From Phylloscopus collybita (Eukaryota > Chordata > Aves > Passeriformes > Phylloscopidae), in assembly GCA_027886175.1 (NCBI GenBank), contig JAJNNQ010000026.1:31514001-31578000 (forward strand): DNA of 64,000 nucleotides. The letters are read 5' to 3'. Both the position numbers and the translations under genes were made by a program. Under the pieces are notes generated by a model. That model worked only from the letters and a program-made list of their open reading frames with translations, was not told the DNA's origin and searched no databases. This document shows positions 46,271 through 59,144 of this stretch, piece after piece (the stretch's first letter is position 1; the number at the start of each line of letters is the position of its first letter).

Positions 46271-47820
46271 AAGTGTCTGCAATGGTGCCTTGATCCTGGA
46301 CTGGATAAAATATGCTAGCATGCTCCTCATGTAAACTTGGGCCTGTCAAGGACATTTAAAGGCAGTGGCTTTTTCTGAGGAACTCCAGAGTGTGGCATTC
46401 AGCCTGTGAAGGCTTCAATGAACCCTGAACCTACACTGAAAAAGTGACTTGACTTGTCTTTGTCTGCTCTGAATTTTTCTCAGCCTGAATTTCAAGTGAG
46501 AGGATACTTAGGTCCTTGATGCAGGGAGACAGAGTTTTGATGATTCTGAAGGGCAAAGAGGTGGGGGAATCCCAGCCCCATAAATTTTCTGTCGCACATT
46601 AATGATGCACATCGTTCCCCCCAAAAAGTGGAGCATTAGGTAAGAACAGTGTGATGGCAGGTCCATGTAGAGGTCTAACTTTATTGATATTACCTGATTG
46701 CTTTACAGAACTCAGAGTTCAATGGCTGACCACTTACTTTCAGTTCTTTTCACCTCAATTTCTTCATAGTCATCTTATCTAATCTTTTGATCTCTTTGCA
46801 CAGCTAAATGTTTTGTGACTTTTATTTATATCTAATCCAGAGATTACTTTGAACATCAGTAGAGAAAACATCACACTCTGGAAAAACTGAAAATTCTTTT
46901 CTCAGAACTTTACAGAGAAATGGTCTGAAGAGATTTCTCATTTACTTTTTAGAGCTGTGAACTCAGTCAGAATAAAAGCCCCAGTGAGCTTCTAAAACTT
47001 TTGAGGCTACTATTTTAAACTATTACTACTGGTAGCTATGACAATGACTGGGAGATGGGCTCTTTAAAACAAAGAATTGCCAAAGTACTTTAGAATCAGT
47101 GCATTTTCATCATAAAAACTCATAGACAATATGAATATTTTTATCAATGTCTACTAACTACATTGTAAATTACTAAGAACAATTTTTGCTTCTATTTTAA
47201 TGGATACTGTTAAATGTGTTTTGCAATTGCACATATTATTTTTCTTAGCAAATTAATCCAAGCTGTGTTTCACCTTTATACTAATGATTTAACTTAATAT
47301 GAAAAGCCTTTGCCATACATACAATGTACTATTTATTGCTCAATTATATTCCACATACTTTTAGTATGCTCTTATTAAGACATGATTACAAATCCTTGGT
47401 TTCTGATTGCATATAAATGTATGTTTAATAGAAAAATGTTAGCAATATTGAAATTAATGGTTAAATTGTTACTGATTTTCATAGCATAGGATTTAATTTG
47501 CCTTATATGCAATACTTCATTTAGCTCTGCTAATTACAATACCATATGTAGCAGTTAGTAAGAAATATTTTAATTTCAACATCAGATTGAAACCTCTATT
47601 GCCACTAAGACTTGGGAGAAATAATGAAATGCAAATAGTCTTAGAGAAAGATCAAATGAACAAAATCCTCAACTACTGGTTATTTTAGAAAAGAAAGGTT
47701 TCATATTTACATTTCCAATCAAATGTATTACTCCTTAAGACCATTTTCAATGTTTTTCTTTTTTTTTAAGTCAAGAAAATTATCTTTAATTAAACAATTT
47801 ATTATTCTGTTCTAATTGTT
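46271..47820. other. Non-coding AT-rich sequence
   Basis: No gene or known repeat was recognised. The part 47180-47640 is even in composition without simple repeats and could be conserved non-coding DNA, which cannot be tested here. Confidence 0.45.
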
Positions 47821-47955
47821 TTGGTGGTTTTTGTTTTGTTTTTGTGGGGGTTTTTTTGGTTTTTTTTTGGTTTTTTTTTTTTTTTTTTTTTGGGGGGGGG
47901 GGGTTTGTGGTTTTTGTTTTGTTTTGGTTTGGTTTTTTGTTTGTTTGGTTTTTTT
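47821..47955. repeat. Extreme T/G tract with poly-T and a 12-G run
   Basis: For about 135 bases there are almost no A or C. GTTTT units lead to a T run of 18 (47874-47891) and then 12 G (47892-47903), followed by GGTTT and TTTG units. This is a complete purine/pyrimidine-type skew with a possible G-quadruplex former. It may also be prone to assembly error. Confidence 0.9.
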
Positions 47956-49258
47956 ACTTAGCATTTAGAAAACCCAAATATGTCTGGCTGAATATCTGCA
48001 ATGTTTGATAGGTATAGATGTCCATCTTTGAACCAGCTAGTTCTCCCTCACATTTTAGGAATATGTAAAAGGTGTTCAGAGGCATTCAGGTAAGAAGTTA
48101 TTTTGGAAGGTCCTAAGTCTGCATTATCTGCCAACTTGTTCAGAATTACCTTATCAAGAAGAGAGGTTCAGTGACAGTTCAGTGACACTTTGGACATATC
48201 CTATTATCCTTTTAATGTCAGGCTAATATTAGAAACAGAAATGCATTTGCCAAATGTCTTTCAAGTTGCATTTATCTACCTTTACCTCTTTTCCTAGGAA
48301 GCGTTTTTGCAACAGTACAACTATTTTTTTCCTTGAATAAGTCACTCTTAACAGCAGAAAAAGGGTGTAGAAAGAGATTATAACATGGAAAATGAGCTGA
48401 AAACTCAAGTGCATTTTCTCTAAAGGCTTTTTCAATCTGATTTTATCATCCACAAGAAGCAGCCAAAGAGATGGGAATTCTCTCTTCTTCCTTGAAGCAG
48501 GACCAGAGTTAATACATGAATCCACAGTCTGGTAGATCTGAGAGTGAAAATATTTTCATCTAAGATATAACCTCTATTTCTGTTCTTCAAATTTAATTCT
48601 ATTGATTTTAGAAACATAATTGTGTGCCTCTTAAAATAATTACTGCCTTATAAGAATAACATCCCTGTGTGTTTTAGGTTTTTATTTTTTTTCTTTACCT
48701 TTTACTTAGGAAAATACATGGCTGTTTCACTTATGGCTGAACGATGTGAATGGGACTGTTAACCTTGGTGGTCAGTGATTGCCATGATGTGCAGTATGCA
48801 TACATATTAAAATATATCTGCATTTTTAAGGCTGCTATCTGTTCTCTTAACTAATTTGTCATCCTCACTATACTTATTATCATTACTTACATGGAGGTCT
48901 TGCTGACACAGTATTTTAGGAAATGCTACACTCTGAAGAGCTTGTGTCAATAAAGTTGTGGTCATAACAGAGCTACATACTCATAACTTCTGCTCTTGTT
49001 GTTCCCTGGCAGACACCTTTCAGATTTTAATTTGTCTGCAAAATTCTACTCTCCTTGTCAAAAAGACATCTTTTTAATATTCTGAAGGCTTCCCTGGACA
49101 TCTGTGGTTTCCTGAAAATTTTGTCTGTTCCCACTACTGAGGTAATATGGAGACAAAATTTCTCTACAGCTGGAAGTGTGCCTCCTTTAGTCATAACTAG
49201 TGAATGATGGCTTACCAGGAAAAGCATAGTTTCTAAGATCATTAATCATTTTGAAAGG
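47956..49258. other. Non-coding sequence
   Basis: No supported gene. Minus-strand open frames at 48229-48617 and 49027-49242 have no known motif. Confidence 0.5.
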
Positions 49259-50026
49259 TGTCTTGGTTTGGAAAGACAGGTTTCTGCCAGGGAAACTGGG
49301 GTTCCCCTAGAATGGAGAATGCAAACCTTTCACACCCCGCCAAATTATAATTTTGCAATCAAGAGTTCTCAGGCAAAGATGTTGGGGATAAGAATAACAG
49401 TTCTTTACTTAGAATATTAACAATACAAATGTAATAGGAAACAAAACCACCCAACCAAACAAGCAAATAAACAAATAAACAACTATTTTGGAAAACCCTG
49501 ACAGAGTCAGAGCTGCAACCTGACACCCTGTGATTCAGGGTGTTGAAAGCTGTCCAAAAGTGAGTCCTTCTGAAGTGGCAGACGTGATTCTGTTGGAGCA
49601 GAGATGATCCTGTAGAAAAGCGGGTCCAGGGGTGGTGAGGAGGGGATCTGGTGATGGTGAGGAGGGGATCCGGGGATGGTGAGATGGAATCTGGTGTTGG
49701 TGAGATGAGGCCCGGTCTTCTTCCCAGGAAATCAGGTGAAAAACTAGCAGCTCTCTGTCTGTGAGTCTCCGTTTATCCAGACAGCAAAAACTGCCTGTCC
49801 CCCACTGCCAGGGGGATGTGATGTATCTCACAATAGGATGATGGAAATGCAGATGCACCGCTCTAGGGGGGAGAAGGTACAGGCTGGGAAGGTGCTAATG
49901 GCCCATTAGATAAGGCGTCAGGCCTCTCCCCCCTTGAGTTACCAGAGATAAAGAAAAGCATCTCCCCAACTGCTTTTAAACAGATGAAAATAGAATATAC
50001 AAACCCTGGCTCCACAACCCAGGACA
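49259..50026 (-). mobile_element. Solo LTR related to the provirus LTRs (768 bp)
   Basis: It starts TGTCTTGGTTTGGAAAGACA and ends CACAACCCAGGACA on plus. Long stretches match the provirus LTRs in the same orientation, including the region around CAATACAAAT and the GGCAGACGTGAT block. Its U3 differs: the 22-bp CAGCAGGGCC array is absent and another tandem array lies at 49631-49712. Flanks AAAGG (49254-49258) and AAAGA (50027-50031) fit a 5-bp duplication with one change. It therefore arose by LTR-LTR recombination of an older relative. The AGTAAA signal is kept (minus, 49404-49409). The minus open frame 49535-49858 is incidental. Confidence 0.92.
49631..49712. repeat. Imperfect 21-22-bp tandem array in the solo LTR
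   Basis: Four degenerate units built on GGTGAGGAGGGGATCTG, GGTGAGGAGGGGATCCG, GGTGAGATGGAATCTG and GGTGAGATGAGG. Its unit is unrelated in sequence to the 22-bp unit of the provirus, but of similar length and in the same part of the LTR. Confidence 0.8.
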
Positions 50027-52204
50027 AAAGATAAGCATGACGAGGAACTTAAATTCACTGTTATTTGCACAGGTTATGGGAATGAGCACTCAGGCTGTAG
50101 CTGTCAGATCAGACAGTCTTGTTCCTCATGACAGTGGCATTTAGCTCTCCATCAAGCTCTGAATCTCATCTGGACACCTGAAGGATGTAGGAAGCAACTT
50201 AGAGCAGGGTGACAAAATATAAGTAGGGATGGTGAGATGACACAAGCTTGTGTTAATAGGAGAAGTGAATTGAAAACATTCAGACTTGCTCCAGTCCTGC
50301 CTTCATTCTGCCATGAAATTGTTTAAACTTCAGAATTAAATTGTCAGATCAGCTGATCCTAAAGTAAAAATCCTGCTGTCACTGCCAAACATTACTGTCA
50401 GGTCACCAAAGGTGGAGGGACAACTTTATATTCCTGTTACATATCTTAGCTAAAAAAGAGTAATTTTCTTGTTAATTTCATTTTCTGAAATAAAATTTGT
50501 TGCCAGAACAAAAAATCTTTGTTCTATGCCTAAGAGAGTTTAAATGAACCTTGTAGAAATAGTGCCAAGAACTTTTCATAAGAGGGAAACATATGAAATG
50601 ACTATCCATCTTCTTACAGAGATGGACAAAGAGGCAAAGTTGATAGTCCTGAGGGATCATTACTTTATCTCATATAAGCAGAAGGAGCTTTCTAAGGATT
50701 AAGAAGCCTCAAAGCCTCTGAGAGTCTCAATTGAAATGAGAGTAAGTACTTTGTCACCTAAATTTCTGACGCAGTAACTGATAGCTAGAGTGAATTGATG
50801 GGCTGTGAGCACAGGTGTTCCATAGCCTTGTAGCTGACTTTGGATTGTTTACTAAGTAAAAATTTAAATTCTGACATTCAGTTTCAAGAATTCAGTTGTT
50901 TCCAGTCAGAAAGCTAATCTATCCAATATTCAAACCAGAGTGGAACTGCCATTAGGAGAACCATATTGTATTTCAAGAGCACTGTTAGACTTTATGCAAT
51001 TTTGATTGAACTGTTATCACAGATCATCTGTTTTCTTGCCATCCAGACATTATGCATAACTTCAATTTATGCTGAAGAGTGTAAAGATCTTTCCTAGATA
51101 TTCATAGTCCATAAGCTATGTAAGATTAATATAACTAATATTTTCCATCAAGCAATTTCCTGAAAACTGTCACATAGAACTGGTCTTTATATTTCCAGGC
51201 CATTGCATCAGAATGTTCAAAACATTTGTGATGAAAACATCTTTGAAATTATTAAACATTGCCAGAAGTTGTGTTAGTGGTAATTCAACTTGCATTACAA
51301 TGCTTTGGCACTTGAAAAAATCATTGTAATTTAGCTTCTTAAAAGGTCGTCTTCTGAGTTCTTGCAGAGAGAAAATGATAGGCAGAGAGGCCAAATTTTG
51401 AAAAACAAAAGGATCATCTGCATAACAACTAATTTATCTTCTAAAATTGCAGATATTGATGTTTCTGCTTTAGTAGCTAATTAAATATCAGTATTTGAGT
51501 CTGAAGTGTAAGCAAGAATTCCTAGATGTATTGATAATAGAAGCAGCTTTTCTGAAATAATAAATTATTGCTGTTTCCTATTCTGTGTTGATTCTCCTAA
51601 GCAACATTCTGCCAGGCATCCTGGTTCACCACAAATGCTGAGGACATCAAGAAGAGGTTTGCATTCTGTCCTGAGCCCAAAAGATTGTGCACTGCAGCTG
51701 TGCATAAAATTTGTTCTGATCTCATGAGGTTTTCTCATGACACTGAGAAGTCACTAAGGGGTCATATGGACTGCCTTTTGCTGTAGGTGTTGATAAGAAG
51801 TTGAATCAATTATGAAGGAAAATAAGCTGTAATTTAGGTGAATGTAGCTTATGCTAAGTGATCATAATTTATTTTCAGACCTGTCTTCATGAAGTCTGTG
51901 TCCCTTTTAAGCGCAAGTATAGATAATATAGATACACAATCTCATTATATATTGGAGTACAGGAATAAATTAAATTTGTATATTGTAGTCTAAGGAATAA
52001 ATTAAAATTGAAAGGCTGACTAGAATAAACTAATTTAAAGGAATTCAATCACACGAATAGAAGATTTTTGTAACCTATTAGATTTCAATTTCAAATAGCT
52101 CAAAGTTTTATTTCAAAATAAGAGTTTCAGTAGAAAAAATAAATTCTTTGAGATAAGTGATTGTTATGAAAAATCTGGAACAGAAAAATACTTCAGTGAG
52201 GTCT
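50027..52204. other. Non-coding AT-rich sequence
   Basis: No gene, RNA gene or repeat family recognised. Confidence 0.5.
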
Positions 52205-52590
52205 TACAAGAGCAGAGTAGAGGGGCTGCATCACCTTTTTCAACCTGCTGACCAGACTTTTTGTGATGCAGCCCAGGCATTGTTGACTTTCTGGCATGCA
52301 AGAGCACATTGCTGAGTCAAGTTGAGTTTTTTGTCCACAAACACCCACAAGTCATTTTCCTCAGGGCTTGTCTAGATCTGTTCTCCTCCTAGCCTGTACT
52401 TGTCCTTGGGATTGCCCCAGCCCAGGCACAAGACCTTGCACTTGACCTTGCTGGACTCCATGAGGTTTTCACAGACAGACCCACATCTCAAACCTGACAA
52501 GATCCCTCTGGATATCCTCCCTTCCCTCCAGCTCATCAAACACACCACACAGACTGGTGCAATTGGCAGACTTGCTGAGGGTCTATCAGA
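52205..52590 (-). mobile_element. CR1 LINE fragment, antisense, from the 3' part of the reverse transcriptase frame
   Basis: Reading on minus, recognisable CR1 blocks follow in order: the CTCAGCAAGTCTGCC block (about 52567-52581), CCAGAGGGATCTTGTC (52498-52513), CTCATGGAGTCCAGC (52450-52464), CAAGTGCAAGGTCTTGTGCC (52429-52448), GGCAATCCCAAGGACAAGTAC (split near 52395-52415), and the CTGCATC...CAGGTTGAAA end (about 52216-52248). The reading frame is broken. The plus open frame 52400-52630 is its shadow. Confidence 0.8.
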
Positions 52591-55500
52591 ATGGGTCAGA
52601 AAAGCCTGTCCCTGTAACCAGCACCTGTAGGGTTAACTGGAATGTTAGTGCCTGCTCTTCACAATGCTGTAACAAGTGAATACAAAGTTATTAAGGTAAG
52701 TAATGTCTCAGCTTGAGAACAGCTAATTTTAAAGCTGACAACAAAGGAATTTATCAATTTGTTTTGTGCATACCTTTGCTTTTTTAAAAAATATATTTCT
52801 CTATATAAAAAACTACAAATAATCAATTATAAAATGCCAGATGATTGCAAAAATTGCCTCTGTTTCTTATGTGTGTAAGTCTACTTAGTAGTTTTTGAAA
52901 AATGGAATCACTTTCAATTTGTTTAAACCTGTTGCATAATAGGAGGACATGAACAGATGTGTAAGGGCTGTGCTAAACATACTTAATCTTGCATCACTAT
53001 AGATTTCTGGGTAGATGACTGAATTCTGTTGCTTGTAATACACTTTTCTATAAAATACTGCTTCATAAGTAGAATATATGTAGTTGAAATATGAAATAGT
53101 TGAAATTATCTACAGATGAAGCCATTATAAAAATATCATAGCACAGATAACTCTTTAAAAAGTTATTCTGTATATAAAAATATTCATTTTTATGCACTTA
53201 ACATAAAAAGCAAGTTATATCTTGAAAGGAGAGTACATTAGCTGTATGTGAAATGCAAACTGCTCATAGTCTAAATATGGCATGGGTTTTCTTATAGACA
53301 GTGAAATTTATTACACAAATTGCCTCTAAATTAAAGCACTCTATAAGAGTGCTACTTCCAATGACATTTCTTCTTCCTTTTCATTTAAATACAGACAACT
53401 AGGCATAGAAGTCAGACCGTTCTGGAGGTAAAATTTATGCCTTAGGAAGCTTGAAAAAAAAGTGATTGTGCTCTCTCAAACCACTCATAACCCAAGGCCA
53501 GATACATATGATGCCAAAATGCACTCATGATAAAATCACATTACCATAATGTGATCTCTGTTTTTATTTTTATGTTCTTTAAGCATTATTTGAATAGCTG
53601 GCAATGAGGGCACACATATTTTAATTATGATTTCAAATCTGTTTCCCATTAAGATGAACCAAGGAATCATTTCTTTCAAAGCTCTACCTAGGCTATAGTG
53701 AAAAAGCTGAATCATTCTATGCTTATTTTATATAATAGAGATGATTTTTTTTTTTTTTTGTTAGCACCACAAGGATTTGAAGTGTAAATTATTTCCCATG
53801 AATCTTGAGCCTGAAGGAATAATTCTCCTGGCCAGATGAATCAGACTTGGCTCATCTGCTCCTGTGGGACAAACACATGCCTTGGTACACAAAAGAAGTT
53901 AATACTCGAATTTCAGTTGGGAACACTTGCCTCACTTTTGTAAGAAAATAACACCTAGAACGTTTTGCAGAAGTCTCAAAACTAGACCAATTAAGTGTAC
54001 TATTGCTGTAATTTGACATTTAAGCTGTTTTGATACAGTGAAGGAGACATAGGCTTCAAGTCCTGTTGTAAAGATTACAGTAATATTTAGTCCACATTTA
54101 TTTGATGTTTCTTCCTGTATAAATATCTTAATTGGTATTCTGATACCTGTGTCACTTTTCTGGCACTGCTATTCTTTAACTCATTATGACAAAGTGAAAC
54201 AGATCACACTGCACAGAATGAGAAAGCTTCCATTTCCTTTATGACAATCAGAATATCCCAGAGCTTGAAACACATAGCCTTGGACCATGTATAACAAAAT
54301 GCAAACTATATCTGACAGATTACAGAAAAGGCTCAGCAACTGAGCTTTTAAATTAAAAAAAAAAAAATCCAACCTAGGGTTGTACTTATTGCTAGACCTG
54401 AGGAGGAACTGTAGAACAAGGCTAATAAAAAGATTTTAATTCCAGCTTCTCATCTCAGATGAAGATGTTTCCTTCCCAGCGCTTCCTCCTCAGAAGTTTT
54501 TGAAGGATCTTAAGTCTTAAAGTCTTTTGAGAAAAAAAAGAAATGCTGCTATTCCTTGTTTAAACTTAAGAAGACAGAATCATCATCACACAACTTTTAT
54601 GCACAATTACTAAACTAGGTTACACAACTGCTAAACTAGGAAAACTTTGAAGAACATTGAGTTTGCATGCATGTACTACAACAATCTAAATCTAGAAAGA
54701 AAAATTACCCAAAATGTCAGATTTTGTTCAGCTGTTGGTAATTTTCTGCTATATTTTTAACTCCCTTCCATGGTCTTAATATCTTCTGGAAAATTTTAAT
54801 AAGAAAATGGTATAGAGACATATACTCTCAATAGGCTTTGGTCTTGGTGTGTTCTGCAAGATTGCCTCAATTTGTGGTTAAGACCCTGGAAGCAAATGCA
54901 TGTGTGAAATCACCAAGTTTTTAACATGTGATCATTCACAATACCTTATATGTTTTCTGTATGGAGCATGGAAATAGAGGGAATTCAGAAGCTGGAAGCA
55001 ATAGCAGAGTCAGGCAATGAGCAGGACATCTCTTCAGAGCACCACATTTCCCAGGAAAAGAGAGTCACAACTAAGGAAATATCCACCATGTCTTCTGGAA
55101 TGATGGAATTGTAATAATTTTTATTAACTTTTGTAACTTCCTGTCTTCCAAAGTGACATGATGAAGGTATAACTTCTTTCTTCTTGTCCCAAAGTGGTTA
55201 GTGCAGCTCTACAATGGAGGGGGATCCTGAGATTAACAGGAAACAGTATTTTTAGAAATGCAAACACACATTTAAATACACATACCACTTTCATCCATAT
55301 AAGAAATAACTGTAATAACATGCATTCGATATATTTTGATAGGATTTACTTTCCTGATTGCATTTACATGTTTAGCTTGTCAAAATACTGCAAGAGTCAG
55401 TTTTCATGTGAATTTGAGTCAATTTAAGATGAAATTTACATGGAAGTGAAGCTTAAACTGCTGGAATTTGGTCAAGTTTGAGAAGAAGCAGTGAGCTCTG

Positions 55501-55962
55501 GAGTCTCAATTCATGGATAGGACAGGATCAGGACAACAGCTCAATATCCTTTGGATCGTGTTCAATGGTGAGCATGGACAAAAAGTGCTTAATGTGGGAT
55601 ATATCTAGCTTTGTAAGTGATGTCAAAATCGAAGGAATTTCTAATGCAAATGGAAGCTGAACTTCAGCAATGTCAAAACATCAGTGCTTATGTGGATGAA
55701 GAACCTGCCAGATTAGGCAGAAGCTGAAAAAATCTCTTTAAAGATATTTTGTGGTCATAGCATCAAAAGCGGGAATTAGCCAGATGTCAGGACTTATTGC
55801 TAATACAAAATAATCTTTTCTTCTTTCTGCTGGGTTGGTATAGCAGAACTCCCCCAAACTCCACCAAACCTAAGTCAAGTTTTTGTTTACCGTTGGCCAA
55901 GATGATCTGAGAGGCTTATCTCTTCTAACATGGAAGCTGAAACTAAGAATATTCAACCTGGG
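52591..55962. other. Non-coding AT-rich sequence
   Basis: No gene was recognised. A GAAGCTGAAACTAAGAATAT...CAACCTGGG piece at about 55932-55962 faintly resembles CR1 but is too short to call. Confidence 0.45.
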
Positions 55963-56004
<42 letters not shown>

Positions 56005-56083
56005 CAAACAAACAAAACAAAAAAAAAAAAAAAAAAAAAAAAAACCACAAAAAGCCAAAACAACAAAACAAAACAAAACAAAA
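55963..56083. repeat. A/C-rich (AAAAC)n tract with poly-A
   Basis: AAAAC and AAAC units surround about 26 uninterrupted A (56019-56044). It is the reverse-strand counterpart in composition of the T/G tracts at 1386 and 47821. Lys/Thr/Gln-rich and Phe-rich open frames here (55870-56134) are its translations. Confidence 0.9.
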
Positions 56084-56750
56084 TCCCAAAACCACTCTAT
56101 AAAAAATGGTATTAGATCACTGCATTATTTTTAGGTCTAAGACCCACAACAGAACTGTTTTATTGTACATGTCAGTGTACAATAAGAAAACATCTGTAGA
56201 AAGTAAACCAAAAGGAGTAAGCTGTAGAAACTTTTCAGGCTCTTCAGTTTGAGGGACCACAAAAGAAACTTGAATGCCATATAACCTTTCTGTTTTCCAA
56301 AGTATTGAACATTTCATAAATGGATGACTACTCTTAAGCAAAAAGGATTACAAAACCAATGAGGTGGTGTTACAAAAATCTATACAATATACTTGTGAAA
56401 GCGCAGCTCATTATGGAGTGTGACAGATAATTCTTCAGTTAAAATTCTTCTATACTGCTGTATAGACTGTAAAGATATATGGATTACATAGACCAAATTT
56501 AATGTGAGATGAATCCTTCCAACAAATAAAGACTGTGCTTTGCTCTTTCTTCCATGAAAAGTTATGTAACAAGGAGGTATTAATGCAAGGTGCTTTCATA
56601 GGTGTGGTTTTAAATGCTGAACTTTATACATTTCATGAAACGTTTAAATCCCTCCCCATCTTGATTGCTTGAAGAAAACATCTACCTGTCTTTCTCAGCA
56701 AATGATTTATCAGGTTAAGTTTACTTAAAAGTATCTTATGTATCTCCATA
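56084..56750. other. Non-coding sequence
   Basis: Nothing recognisable. The minus open frame 56117-56341 has no known motif. Confidence 0.5.
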
Positions 56751-57408
56751 GGTCTTAGGATGACTTTATGACGGGCTTGTATCCCCAGTCATCTATCCTG
56801 TTTATGCTGGATATTAAGTTCTGCACCTTTAAGATTTGTTCTGAGAGCAAAGGGGGAAAAAAAGAATTGTGGAGTTTGTTTTCAGAAAAGGCACTTGCTC
56901 CTCCACATTTCTTCTCTTGGCTGTGTTTGCAGCACGGACAGACAGCAGGAGAGAGCTCTCCTTTGCTTTTAGTTTTTGGGTTTTTTTTTTTTTTTTGCTA
57001 AGGCAGAGAAGTTCCCCAGACAGTGTTTTTTTCTTGGAACTGATTGGCCCTGCTCTGGACTGAAAACCCAGAGAAACACCAAGAGCTTGTACCTGTGGCC
57101 CACCAGGACCTGGGATGCTGCATTCCTGCACAGGACAGAGTGATAAGGGATAGAGAGAGCTGAGCTACACCCCACAGCAAGGATTTTCTGAATTTGTCAT
57201 CTCTTCAGAACAGTGAGAGGTTTTATTGTTTAATGTTATTCATTTTTTATGCTTGTGAATACTTTGCTTGTTAAATAAACAGGGTTCTTTTCCATTTTTA
57301 TCCATGGAAATCTTTTCCTGAACCAGTTGGGGGAGGGGCCACTTGAATTTGCCTTCTAGAGGGACCTCCTTTGGAAGTTTCCTCCCAAATTTGCCATAAA
57401 CCAGGACA
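56751..57408 (+). mobile_element. Solo LTR of an endogenous retrovirus (family E, 658 bp)
   Basis: The start GGTCTTAGGATGAC (56751, a likely T-to-G change of TG) and the end CCATAAACCAGGACA (57408) resemble an LTR whose ends read TGTC...GACA. AATAAA lies at 57274-57279 in TTAAATAAACAGGG, followed by about 130 bp of U5-like sequence with GGGGGAGGGGCC. A poly-T run (56983-56996) lies inside. No clean duplication was found (CCATA against CTGTA). From recall it matches a common songbird LTR. Open frames 56768-57180 are incidental. Confidence 0.7.
57274..57279 (+). promoter_or_regulatory. Polyadenylation signal in solo LTR E
   Basis: AATAAA within TTAAATAAACAGG. Confidence 0.6.
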
Positions 57409-58649
57409 CTGTATTTAAGAGGAATTTATGAAAGAATTATATAAGTCATGTAAGAGAAAATTCCAGTCTAACAGAAATAGAGCATAGCTTATTTTATGTC
57501 ACTTTTTAAAAATTATTTATTCCTAACATATATATATTCTATATAGTCAGAATTTAGGCTTGAACTATAAGCTACAGTTTAAGTAAACTAGGCTGAAGTG
57601 TAAATGCTCAATTTTACTGAAATTTGTCTACTGAATATTTGAAAGTACACACTATTTAGTGTAGTACACTTAGGAAGCTAAAGAATTTATACAGGATTAA
57701 TGAACTCCATTAACTATAACTAAATTAGCTGCAGCTATTTCAGTGGTAAATATAATATCAAACCCAATTTTTGTTTGCTATTGGAAAGAAGATATTGAGT
57801 TTCTTGTGAAATAGAACTCATAAAAAAGTAGCTCAATAGAACATTTGGCCAGGTTCTCACATAAACAAATAGAAAACTCTAAGCAAAGTAATGAAATTAT
57901 GTTTTATGAACCTTCTGGAATAAGCAGAAAAACAAACAGAGGTTAATCAGTCTAGAGATGCCATAAGTAGATTTCTACTGTTTGGAGGCTTCAGGTTTTT
58001 CTCACATTCCAGCTACAGGAAGAAAACAACTTTTTGTGGCTTTCTGCAAGTCTAATCTACCAATATATAAATGTCTCTATATCACTTTCATCAATCATTG
58101 TGCAACACAAAATAATAGCATTTAAACTATAAAACAGCATGCTATAGAAACTTTTTCCTTGGAAAGTTAAACAATTTCTTGAAATATTTCTCCTGGATTC
58201 AAGATCATAAATTAACCAGACACGTACTCATGCTGTCTGCTGATTAATCATAAAGTTCATTCCCCAGATTTTGGCAATTATAATTTATTCTGTAGTGCAA
58301 AAAGGCAGTTTCTTCTGGAGTGTTTCAGACATTTAGGAGAACATCTGTTTTACTATGAATGCACATAAAACTGAAATGTAAAGAATATATTAAATAAATA
58401 TAATTAATCTGAAATATAAATGATAAGAAAAAAATAGAAAAACTGCCATTTGTTAATTTTCATTTTACCTGCCAGGACAAAAGTAACACTCTCAAGAACA
58501 TTTGTAAAAATACATAAAAGAACAGCATAACTTCATCCATTTTCCAGAAATATATTTTTAGAACACTCACTTTTCCATCTCTCTGAAAAGAAATCATGAA
58601 TAACTGTCAGATTAACCTAGGGAATATTACCTTCTTTTTTTTTCCTCTC
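57409..58649. other. Non-coding AT-rich sequence
   Basis: No gene or repeat recognised. Confidence 0.5.
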
Positions 58650-59144
58650 TTTGTTTCTCTTTTTTCAACTTCCACCCAATTTCCCAGTCCTCTCCCCTTT
58701 GGTCATTTCACACACAGGAGCCCTACTGACATCTGTGGAGTTCAATACACTAAATGAATAACAGAGGCTGATATGGACTGACCATAAAGCCCCACTCCCC
58801 ACCCATCCTGCCAGTCCTAGCGCAGGTAGAAAGTATAAAAGTCAGGAACAAAGGAGTGAAGTTGAGCCTGGGAAGTAGCAAGGGGTGGAGTAAAGGTGTT
58901 ATTCTGTTTCTTACCTTCCTACTTTGCTCTTCTTTGGCAATAAGCTACACTTATTTTCCCCCAGGTGAGTCTGCTTTTCCCTTGACAGTAATTGGTAGGT
59001 GATCTCCCTGTCTTTATCTTGACCCACAGGTTTTTCATCTTATATTTCCCCCTTGTGTTGAGGAGGACTGAGGGAGCAGCTGGATGGAAAGGTGAGGAGA
59101 AGGAGTGAGGGAGCATCTGACAGCCAACCTAGCTTAACCCAGCA
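58650..59144 (-). mobile_element. LTR-like dispersed avian repeat, copy 2, inverted relative to copy 1
   Basis: On minus it begins TGCTGGGTTAAGCTAGG (59144) and runs through GACAGGGAGATCACC (about 58996-59010), the GGGGGAAAATAAG block, CTCCACCCCTTG (58881-58892) and GGCTCAACTTCACTCC (58855-58870). The first blocks occur in the same order on plus at 4490-4560. TATAAAAG-type sequence at 58834-58841 on plus falls inside and is not a separate promoter. The far edge is approximate. The class is recalled, not proved. Confidence 0.55.

Noticed and set aside
55883..56134. Lys/Thr/Gln-rich open frame
   Set aside because: Translation of the AAAAC repeat.
58834..58841. TATAAAAG-like motif as a host promoter
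   Set aside because: It lies inside the inverted LTR-like repeat copy 2, on the opposite strand to the repeat.
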